The notes below the pieces were generated by a model, which was given only the letters and a program-made list of their open reading frames with translations, made no database searches and was not told the DNA's origin. Positions 34,001-40,769 of a stretch of 64,000 nt of DNA are shown piece by piece (the first letter of the stretch is position 1; every line of letters starts with the position of its first letter). The position numbers were made by a program, and so were the translations under genes. This DNA comes from Candidatus Berkiella aquae (lineage in GTDB: Bacteria > Pseudomonadota > Gammaproteobacteria > Berkiellales > Berkiellaceae), in NCBI RefSeq assembly GCF_001431295.2, contig NZ_LKAJ02000001.1:1736001-1800000 (forward strand), read 5' to 3'.

Positions 34001-37000
34001 TTTTAATGCCACTACATCGCTGACTCTAGCAGGATCGGTCAAAACGAGCTCCAAATTCTTCACTTTCTTGAATTCAGGTATTTCTTTTTTATTAAGCTTA
34101 TTGATAATTGCTGCTAGCAAATATTGCGCATCCTGCCCTGCCAAGCCTCTACCTGCAATCGTTATTTTAAACTTTGCATCATCTGGTTTTAGATCTTGCT
34201 CTTGCATTTGTCGTAAAGACCAAATTATTTTTTTAAGTATTTCATCTTTGTATTGATTAAACTGTTTCCTTCGTAGCGCGTTATATTTAATAGCACGTGA
34301 GAAATTATTTAAAAAACCTTCAGATTTAGGCTCATTGAATAAGATAATCAATTCTTTGGATTTTTTAACTGGATTTCTTAAACTTTCCTTAGCTGGCGTT
34401 AAGATGTGCGCTTCAATTCCAGGTAAGTTAGAAAATTTTTTTATCGCTTTATGACGAATTCTAGGTCCAGATTTAGTGTTAATCGTTGCGACATTAAATT
34501 CAGAAAACTTTGAACCGTAAATAGTGCCATTCACATCGGTGTTTGTCAGGTTACGTTTTACATCATTGCGTGTTTCTGCTAAGAATACATTCCCCCATTT
34601 ACCGTGCCCTAATTTTTTAGTCATTGCTTGCAATTTCAATGCATACTCAATATCAACTTGCGATTTAATCTCACGTTTGTAGTTTTTATATTCTTGTTGT
34701 TGCTTGCGAAGCACTTTTTCTTTACAGCGTTTTAGTATCTTTTCTTTAGCTAAATATTCAGCATAACTTTCAGAAATGTCACTATCTTTGGCTAGATACT
34801 CATTAACCGTTCTATTCCACAACTCATCTACTTCATTCAGATCTTGTTCATTTAAGTGGTTTAATAAATTTAGTTGCTCTAACTCCTCATAAACAAGCCT
34901 TTTGAAAAAATTTCGGCGGAACTGCTGTCTTTGCATGTCAGCATGCATGTCTAATAATGGATGTTTAGCATTTCGCTTAATTAACAGTTGAGCATCAAAA
35001 TAATGAATGATCAACTCCCGAGCTTTAGGAATTTTTATACCAAACTGAACTAAGTCAGCAAATATTTCACTTCGTTCATTAGCCTTTTGAATTGCTTGCT
35101 CTTCATCAAGATGTTCTTGTTCAAGATAAAACTTGAGCATTGCTGCAAAATATTCTTCTTTTATTTCAAAAAGATGTGTTTCAACTTTTTCATTGACACG
35201 AGGATCAGGATAATCTTTTCGATGAGACGATAGCGCGTCTAAAGCAATATCAAGGTGTTCTTGTAAAGCACTCTCGGTGGTTCTTAACTTAGCCAATATG
35301 TGATTATCAAAAACATGTTGCAATATTTGTTTCTGATCAATAAGTAAAAACAATTCGCGATTAATAAGTTTTTTCATTTGCGCATAATTTTCTTTTATCA
35401 CGACTCTTTCATGCTCAATACTTTGCTTATGCTCCTCTGCAAGGCTTATTTTTTTTATTATTTCATTCAAGGTTTTTTGATATGAAGCAACATTTTTTTT
35501 ATCTTTTGCTCTAGCAGCCTCATCAAGACTTGCAATAAGATTACGTTTTTTGATTTGATATGCGCGTAGTTTCTTTTCCACCACCTGCGTTTCTTGGTTG
35601 AAATTATCTAACTCGTCTGCCATTTCCTCGAGTTGAAAATAAAGGCTATACTGCTCCTCTCTTTCATTTTGCGCATATTCTTGCATTGCCTCATCAAGAG
35701 CAGATAGTTCATTTTGAAAATCTATCTTTTTAAGCAAATCGATAAAATTATTGGTTTCTTGAATGGTTGGCCATAAATCTTTTTCAATTATTCTTATTAG
35801 TTCTTCTGGTCTTTTACCATAATATTTTTCATAGACGCCATCGTAGCTTGGCAATTGATTATAGATCACATCATCACTCATGTAATGATCAATGTATTGT
35901 TGCAAAGCATTGCGCCCAGATAGTATGAGTTTGTTTATTTTTTCTTTTGTTAATTTAAAATCTAATGTTTGTAAATCATGGTCATAAATCTGAATAGAAT
36001 TAATGCTATAAGCATTTTTTAAATCATCTGCCCGATTATGCAACCCCTCAATTACATTCTTAACAAATACACCCATTTTTAGTTTTGCTTTTTTACTTTT
36101 TTTAACACCCCAACGCGAATCAATTTCTTCTGCAGAATCCACTAAAAGCCCTAAGGTACATGGATTGACGCCAGCATCATTTCTCCCATGCGTCAGAAAC
36201 TGATCTTGGTTAAAAATGTCCATGGGGTAATTACTAGCGATGCCCCCATCTGCATAATACTCGCCTTGATATAACACAGGCTCAAATGCAAATGGAAAAC
36301 TCATTGTTATTCTAACCGCATCAACAATGGACATATTGGGATCGCTGCTTGCGTTGAATACCTTCAAGGTTCCATTAGACAAGCGCGTTCCTGTCACAAA
36401 AAACTCTCTAAATCCTAATGTGGGAAAATCTGTTCTTATCTTTTCAAGTTGTTCAAAAGTAATATTACCTGGTTCATCTAAATAGTATTGTTCAAGCAAT
36501 TCTTGATATTGTTCTTCAACATACTGATTAATATGAGCTTGTTCTTTACCTTGGCTTTTCATTTCACTTAGAATGGTTGAATCACGAGATTTAATCGCTT
36601 CTTTTAATTTTCTTGCTAAAATCTGACCCGTGATTTTTTTAGCGACTTCAAGAAAAGCATCCCCTTTAAACAACCCTTTATTTCGGAATAAATTGGCAAT
36701 ATCCGATAATCCAATTTTCATACCACCAATCGGAATAAACCGTGTGGGATCGACAGCGTACTTAGGATCTAATAACTTTGATAGTTCCAGATCTTTTTCC
36801 ATAATTTTTGCTATTTCTGCTGGTTCACAACCTAGTGCGAGTAGCAACCCAACAATCGCGCCTGCTGAACTCCCTGCGATGCGTTTTACATTCTGTAAAA
36901 TGCCATTTTCTGCTAAAACCTCTAAGGCGCCTAGATAGGCAAACCCTCTTACCCCACCCCCTTCTAGTACTAGGTTTTCAATAGGGGGACGTTCTTCGCG

Positions 37001-37090
37001 TGATAAAGTCGTTCGATGTTTTGCTTGCCCCCAGACCCTATCGAGTTGAGCAATATCAATACTGGGTACTGTATTGTGTGAAAGCGTCAT
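31004..37090 (-). CDS. Giant protein with two patatin-like phospholipase domains
   Basis: The protein has 2028 residues. Patatin domain 1 (about 36-330): GGGVRG at 45-49 as oxyanion hole, nucleophile Ser75 in GSSAG, Asp281 in DGGIASNYP. Domain 2 (about 1246-1560): GGGTNA at 1254-1259, Ser1285 in GSSSG, Asp1499 in DGGVASNYP. In domain 2 the conserved Arg of the oxyanion motif is replaced by Asn. Long charged coiled coils follow each domain (about 440-860 and 1640-1850). Residues about 930-1110 resemble a lipase-class-3 fold with AGRGLAGQDAQYLL where GHSLGG would be, so the nucleophile is missing. Patatin phospholipases of Legionella (VipD, Pat proteins) are secreted effectors. A similar role here is inferred. 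AAGGGC precedes the ATG. Confidence 0.85.
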   Translation of the reverse strand: MTLSHNTVPSIDIAQLDRVWGQAKHRTTLSREERPPIENLVLEGGGVRGFAYLGALEVLAENGILQNVKRIAGSSAGAIVGLLLALGCEPAEIAKIMEKDLELSKLLDPKYAVDPTRFIPIGGMKIGLSDIANLFRNKGLFKGDAFLEVAKKITGQILARKLKEAIKSRDSTILSEMKSQGKEQAHINQYVEEQYQELLEQYYLDEPGNITFEQLEKIRTDFPTLGFREFFVTGTRLSNGTLKVFNASSDPNMSIVDAVRITMSFPFAFEPVLYQGEYYADGGIASNYPMDIFNQDQFLTHGRNDAGVNPCTLGLLVDSAEEIDSRWGVKKSKKAKLKMGVFVKNVIEGLHNRADDLKNAYSINSIQIYDHDLQTLDFKLTKEKINKLILSGRNALQQYIDHYMSDDVIYNQLPSYDGVYEKYYGKRPEELIRIIEKDLWPTIQETNNFIDLLKKIDFQNELSALDEAMQEYAQNEREEQYSLYFQLEEMADELDNFNQETQVVEKKLRAYQIKKRNLIASLDEAARAKDKKNVASYQKTLNEIIKKISLAEEHKQSIEHERVVIKENYAQMKKLINRELFLLIDQKQILQHVFDNHILAKLRTTESALQEHLDIALDALSSHRKDYPDPRVNEKVETHLFEIKEEYFAAMLKFYLEQEHLDEEQAIQKANERSEIFADLVQFGIKIPKARELIIHYFDAQLLIKRNAKHPLLDMHADMQRQQFRRNFFKRLVYEELEQLNLLNHLNEQDLNEVDELWNRTVNEYLAKDSDISESYAEYLAKEKILKRCKEKVLRKQQQEYKNYKREIKSQVDIEYALKLQAMTKKLGHGKWGNVFLAETRNDVKRNLTNTDVNGTIYGSKFSEFNVATINTKSGPRIRHKAIKKFSNLPGIEAHILTPAKESLRNPVKKSKELIILFNEPKSEGFLNNFSRAIKYNALRRKQFNQYKDEILKKIIWSLRQMQEQDLKPDDAKFKITIAGRGLAGQDAQYLLAAIINKLNKKEIPEFKKVKNLELVLTDPARVSDVVALKTANDLHELKVKRPELKVRGYNVVHQRQVANQRGRKKLENYLGQANVLSKVSPDDALVIADFRDTHDSRHQHRLLTNQNPDSALEKELNESKFIYSNLFVRNISVYAKKLKNVGKFICFQFAPKFFNFIKGKIINAPSMLKDLLSPIYRIAKHFKKKEMISPVLPNWQSKIRSNEQQPIQKKESNNLPLTQSLQSKIKCLINESSPSKRLQREPKPPIENIVLEGGGTNAFACLGALKQLENEGLINNLQRLAGSSSGGIVAALYAMGYSADELMDVFANKINLKDFLDEPYPMAGLDTLFKVNNIDVGIGGIFSLFMNKGLFKGDNFKRLIEKLIDNKLQANLKHIIFEQLSAQEKQLLLNVPAFLPTDERNKRIDDYLGLKLNDLKKKYGISQLGRITFLQAQQLAKAYPALNIKEIFITGTKMSDASLRVFSSESEPSMSIADAVRITMSFPGGFIPVKYKDEFYVDGGVASNYPMQIFDQEKYLSHGLNDAAVNPCTLGILVDSKADIEARWGMLPTQTTELRFSTLVFKVLEGMHNRLGILRDKYSINSVQVSDNLGVNGTYKSSRKFNFNLTKREKMQLYQNGQDALKLYAKQYHGTDVQYSHLEHYKNLYEKYGTKTLPELQRILESEVEPLLAEFARVEPLLQAEQLRLQSTLQQAEIILANTSSQEEILQLLDKQETIQYELDLTNKSSLANQQSTQGVEDKIATINRHKNELLQPYRHHSSQVPPDVHERVMAYDKELEDLAANRRSEALQHDRLKSKQTFLVEERRKLEQRLHQYDESIIDSAITKKQCQQELEAIEQAFWGQGEILQEKSILLRRMQAKGGKPPLEEEDYISRASPLLLSAGAPKMIAAPTLQLGKVSAKDIKDIVSYFPSHEWERFSNGNSHHFHRKSHVDEMIKVTYQATEHLQISGIPTTKLGQLANAYEGKPCAVLVESIEQAKDFIKTLHISGFDIKRINRIEVQGTALIDTKNLIAEILKISLKSRLKPQK

Positions 37091-37266
37091 GATGGGCCCT
37101 TAACAAATGGCATATACACTGGTTAGAATGGCAATTAAATTGCTTATTCTTACGAGTTTAGACAGTAAAACCATATGAAGTTGCACATCAGGCAAAAGGA
37201 TAAAAAAAGGTAGAAATACACCTGCTTGTATTGAAGCAAATCTTAGAATGTTTTGAAGGGAGCAAC

Positions 37267-37878
37267 CTAGAATAGGTACTGCATTTTAGTAAAGAAATCG
37301 AGATGGTAAGTGCATAGATACATGGCGATGAGCCCCGACACAAATCCACATAAATGGCCTTCCCAAGAAACCGTTTCTTCTGTTGGAAACAAGCTGAATA
37401 AGATCCCACCAAAATAATACATAGCAATCCCAGCACAGAAAAATGTGGTAAAAGTAGGTCGTTGATAAGCAGAAACAACAATGAAGCCAAAGTACCCTGC
37501 AATTAATGCGCTTGCGCCAATATGGATCCCTCGCCGACCAACAAGCCATACCCCCAAACCAGCTAGTAGGGTAATGATGATAGTAGCAATGAAAAATGTT
37601 TGAGGGTTTTCAGAAAGCAGGAATAGCCCTAAAACGAATAAAGGCATTGAATTAAATAATAGGTGGTTAAAATTACCATGCAAAAAAGGCGCCATTGGGA
37701 TCCCAATTAAGCCCTTAGCACGCCTTGGGCGAATGCCCCATTTATTGAGCTTTGCACCTGTTTTCCAATTGATGTAATTAAAAAGCCACAAGCCTGCCAT
37801 CATCAGCAACATGGGTGCGATGTACTGTCTCGAAGAGTCAAGAAAGGTATCAATCTCGGAACTAAGCTCTGCTAGCAT
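37267..37878 (-). CDS. Rhomboid family intramembrane serine protease
   Basis: A six-helix protein of 203 residues, cleaving substrates within the inner membrane. The catalytic dyad is visible: Ser123 in HIGASALIAGYFG and His175 in WEGHLCGFVSGL. The oxyanion-stabilising HGNFNHLLFNSMPL (His72, Asn76) lies in TM2. The first helix is MLLMMAGLWLFNYINW. No extra cytoplasmic domain is present. The 5' region holds a TTGACA-like hexamer and a hairpin that ends the gene upstream. The sequence around the start (GTGAGAGACATCTATGCTAGC) resembles that of the next gene upstream. About 175 bases between its stop and the patatin start hold nothing recognisable. Confidence 0.88.
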   Translation of the reverse strand: MLAELSSEIDTFLDSSRQYIAPMLLMMAGLWLFNYINWKTGAKLNKWGIRPRRAKGLIGIPMAPFLHGNFNHLLFNSMPLFVLGLFLLSENPQTFFIATIIITLLAGLGVWLVGRRGIHIGASALIAGYFGFIVVSAYQRPTFTTFFCAGIAMYYFGGILFSLFPTEETVSWEGHLCGFVSGLIAMYLCTYHLDFFTKMQYLF

Positions 37879-37943
37879 AGATGTCTCTCACGATCAGGTT
37901 ACTTTACAAAGTTACATGCGACGATGAGATTGTCAAGCAAAGC

Positions 37944-37971
37944 AACCCATCTAAATAGCTTTAGATGGGTT
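37944..37971 (-). terminator. Terminator after the NLS-like protein gene
   Basis: A perfect 12-bp stem, AACCCATCTAAA with TTTAGATGGGTT, on a 4-base loop. It starts 13 bases past the stop codon on the minus strand. The flank beyond it on that strand (TGCTTTGCTTGACA) is only moderately T-rich. It isolates the rhomboid gene from read-through. Confidence 0.6.
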
Positions 37972-37984
37972 AGTTACTAACTTA

Positions 37985-38752
37985 TTATTTTGCAACTGGA
38001 CGTTTTGCCTGTTGTGCATTTACGCCTTTGCTTGCTTCAACTTCCGCTTCTTCTTCATCAGAAACAACAAGCTCATTTGCAGAATCTGATGATTCGGTGA
38101 CACGACGTTTTTTGCTTTGCGTAAATTGGGTCAATACTAGCTTGGGTGTCGTATGCTCTGACATCTCTTTAGCTTCTTCATTATCGCTTTGTTCGACCGT
38201 TGCTTCAAATTGGATGCCACTCTTTTCTAAATGTGCAAAGCAAGGCATGCTATTCATTGTTAATTTTGCAATGTAATACATCAAACCATCTAGTGAATAC
38301 TTGTCTTGATTGCGTTCACTGATTTTTTCTAAAATCGATTTATCGAAAAGAATATTTAATTGAGCATTAAGCAACGGAAGTTCTGAAGTATCAAATTGTA
38401 AACGCTCTCCCTCTTTGCACAGAGTGTGCATGGCGTCTGGGTTAACGAAGTTGAATAGCATATTAAATTGCTGTGGAGCAACAGAGATATAATATTCAAA
38501 ACGGGGGTTTTCTTTATTGCCAACGTTTTTATATAAATCTGGACAATGCGGTATTCCTAATAATTTCAGCATTGCCAAAACCTGAAAAAAATCTTGTTTT
38601 TGATCGCTAAAAGTAAAGCGTAGATGCTCACCTCTTTGTCTAAGCTTATCAATCGTACCCACTGTCTTTTCTGGCCGCTGTCCGGTTAAGATGTAAAGTA
38701 GTGTTTGAGCGTCAGTGAAGTGAGTGTCTGTTGATGTTGTACCCGCTAGCAT
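37985..38752 (-). CDS. Unknown protein with nuclear-localisation-like motif and acidic tail
   Basis: A 255-residue protein of no recognised family. Residues 1-180 are globular, beginning MLAGTTSTDTHFTDAQTLLYIL, with LRFTFSDQKQDFFQVLAMLKLL in the middle. The C-terminal about 70 residues are disordered. There FTQSKKRRVTESSDS contains a monopartite KKRRV cluster like a eukaryotic nuclear localisation signal, followed by SDEEEAEVEAS. An ATG start is preferred to a GTG four codons earlier because the surrounding bases match the rhomboid gene's start region. A protein acting inside the host nucleus is an attractive but unproven reading. There is no signal peptide or membrane segment. Confidence 0.6.
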   Translation of the reverse strand: MLAGTTSTDTHFTDAQTLLYILTGQRPEKTVGTIDKLRQRGEHLRFTFSDQKQDFFQVLAMLKLLGIPHCPDLYKNVGNKENPRFEYYISVAPQQFNMLFNFVNPDAMHTLCKEGERLQFDTSELPLLNAQLNILFDKSILEKISERNQDKYSLDGLMYYIAKLTMNSMPCFAHLEKSGIQFEATVEQSDNEEAKEMSEHTTPKLVLTQFTQSKKRRVTESSDSANELVVSDEEEAEVEASKGVNAQQAKRPVAK

Positions 38753-38853
38753 AAAGTGTCTCACAAAAGTTAGTTACAGAAGTACATCTGGTTTGGCGTA
38801 CTATAGCGAATATCAATTTCTCAAGCAATTCTCATTCTGGGATTATCATTAAA

Positions 38854-39729
38854 ATGAAGCAACCGTTTTCACCCAATATTGAACCACGTCATTTGCAGTT
38901 TACGCTTGCTCAAAATCCTGACAAATATTGGCATAGTGGTTCTGATGTTAAGACCTATCATTTTAATGCGCTTGCCATTTTTTTACCGCAACTTGAAAAA
39001 ATGTTAGTACTCAGTCTTAAAAAAGGTCTTCGTGACGTGACATGCCCTACCTTAAGAGCAGAAGTAGCAAGTCTTGTTGCACAAGAAGCCATCCATGGTC
39101 GCGCTTTTCATCGTTATAGTGAACAACTGGTTTTTCAATATTATGACTGCCCTAAACAATATTCACTGTGGTTTTTTAGAGGATTAGCCGGTATTTTGAA
39201 TAAAATTTCCAATACATTTCATTATGCCTTATCTGCTGCAGGAGAACATTTTACCGCTATTGCCGCGGATCTTTTCTTGCGTGATCCGCAATGGTTTGAG
39301 CAAGTTCCCGCTGAACACAGCGCTATTTGGCGTTGGCACTGTATTGAAGAAATTGAACATAAGTCGGTTGCCTTTGATGTTTATCAGTCAGTTAATGGCA
39401 ATTATTTTATGCGTATATTGGGCATGCTAGTCATGAGTTTATTTTTTATATTGCTCTATATTAAACCGATTTGGTTTATGATGAAGCAAGATAATAAACA
39501 TAAAAGTCGATCTTTTTATCAACGTGCGTTGCAATATTATTGGGGTAAAAAAGGATTAGTACGTGCTTTATGGAAACCTTATTGCGCTTATTTCAAACCC
39601 TCGTTTCATCCGAGCAAACAACAAAATGAATACCTCATCACTCAATGGAAAGCCTATTTTAATTCCCATTCAAAGGAACAAATTAGTCAAGGATTGCAAC
39701 AAGCGAAACCGCCAATTTGTGAATTATGA
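38854..39729 (+). CDS. Predicted metal-dependent hydrolase (PF10118 type)
   Basis: A 291-residue protein matching a ferritin-like family of predicted metal-dependent hydrolases common in proteobacteria. The metal-ligand pattern is visible: VAQEAIHGRAFHRY (Glu, His) around residue 80, AGEHFTAIAAD near 130, and RWHCIEEIEHKSVAFDVY near 165 with the ExxEH core. A hydrophobic segment, FMRILGMLVMSLFFILLYIK, suggests membrane association. The start MKQPFSPNIEPRHLQF agrees with family N-termini. The substrate is unknown. The stop codon lies one base before a copy of the dispersed repeat. The opposite gene converges. Confidence 0.8.
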   Translation: MKQPFSPNIEPRHLQFTLAQNPDKYWHSGSDVKTYHFNALAIFLPQLEKMLVLSLKKGLRDVTCPTLRAEVASLVAQEAIHGRAFHRYSEQLVFQYYDCPKQYSLWFFRGLAGILNKISNTFHYALSAAGEHFTAIAADLFLRDPQWFEQVPAEHSAIWRWHCIEEIEHKSVAFDVYQSVNGNYFMRILGMLVMSLFFILLYIKPIWFMMKQDNKHKSRSFYQRALQYYWGKKGLVRALWKPYCAYFKPSFHPSKQQNEYLITQWKAYFNSHSKEQISQGLQQAKPPICEL

Positions 39730-39730
39730 T

Positions 39731-39802
39731 AGAAATCCCCCAGCAAGCTTTGCTTGCGGCCCCCTATTATTCAAAGTGGGCGAATGATTCGCTTCGCTCA
39801 TC
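39731..39802. repeat. Dispersed palindromic repeat, copy 3 (partial)
   Basis: Shows AGAAATCCCCCAGC, then GGCCCCCTATTATTCAAAG and GATTCGCTTCGCTCATC, which are left, middle and right modules found in other copies. It fills the gap between two convergent genes. Its last bases overlap the TGA stop codon of the esterase gene, so the element contributes to that stop. Confidence 0.75.
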
Positions 39803-40712
39803 AACACTTAAACCCTTCCACCACCTGGTTCGCTGCATATTTTAATGCCATGTTGGGTACATCAATAACACCGCTATACCATAAAAAACCATGAATCATC
39901 CCTGGAAAATAAACTGCATTGACCGGTACTTTTGCCGCAACCAGCTTATCAAAATATGCCATGCCTTCATCACGCATTCTATCGTATTGCGCGCCGATAA
40001 TGGTGGTACGTGGCAGATGAGAAAAATCTTCCGCTAATACGGGCGAAATGCGGGGGTCTTGATAATCATTGATTGAATGACATAAATTGCTAATAAACCA
40101 ATCACATAACGTTTTATCTAATAAATAACCTTCTGAATATAATTTTTTTGAAGGATAATCGTGATAATAATCAAGCATCGGATAAAATAAAATTTGTTGC
40201 TGAATAATCTTTTCATTTTTCAATAATTGAACGATGGCTGCAGCATAAGTTCCCCCTGAACTATCTCCCCAAAGGGCTATTTTTTGAGGATTTATTTTCA
40301 AAACTTGATGGTTATCATGTAAATAAACTATCCCATCGATACAATCTAAAATAGGGATCGGAAACTTATATTCCGGTGATAAACGTGGTTCAAGTGCAGC
40401 AACAGCGCACTGGGTATAATCTGCTAAACGCTCGGCATAAAAATCCGCATCATTGAGATCCCCAATCGAATAACCACTGGCTCTTAAATAGATAATCAAC
40501 GGTAAAACTGTGTTTTCTTGCCCTAAAGGCCTATGTAAACGCACACGACACCCTTTTGCTTGAAACTCTTCACCTTGCCTTGTTCCCTTTGGGGCTTGGA
40601 ATTGTTGGCGATAATGTTCACGTACGGCTTCAAGCGATTGTAAATGCAAAGAAGCATGCCCTTTGGCATAAGCATGGCGAACAATGCGAGCGATGACTGG
40701 ATGAAGCGGCAT
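39801..40712 (-). CDS. Alpha/beta hydrolase, HSL-like esterase
   Basis: A 303-residue cytosolic hydrolase with the nucleophile motif WGDSSGGTYAA (GDSxG, as in the hormone-sensitive lipase family), the acid in YDRMRDEG and His in IHGFLWYSG. The PILDCIDGIVYLHDN helix also matches. The HGGG oxyanion-hole motif normal for this family is replaced by YLRASGYSIGD, so activity or specificity may differ. The ATG (MPLHPVIARIV) with AGAAGG ten bases upstream is preferred to a TTG seven codons earlier. The substrate is unknown, with short-chain acyl esters likely. The gene stands alone, and its end touches a dispersed repeat. Confidence 0.85.
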   Translation of the reverse strand: MPLHPVIARIVRHAYAKGHASLHLQSLEAVREHYRQQFQAPKGTRQGEEFQAKGCRVRLHRPLGQENTVLPLIIYLRASGYSIGDLNDADFYAERLADYTQCAVAALEPRLSPEYKFPIPILDCIDGIVYLHDNHQVLKINPQKIALWGDSSGGTYAAAIVQLLKNEKIIQQQILFYPMLDYYHDYPSKKLYSEGYLLDKTLCDWFISNLCHSINDYQDPRISPVLAEDFSHLPRTTIIGAQYDRMRDEGMAYFDKLVAAKVPVNAVYFPGMIHGFLWYSGVIDVPNMALKYAANQVVEGFKC

Positions 40713-40769
40713 GATTAGCAAACCTTCTAACAAAAAGAGAATGGATTCAAGACTTCACTTGATGTCCTA

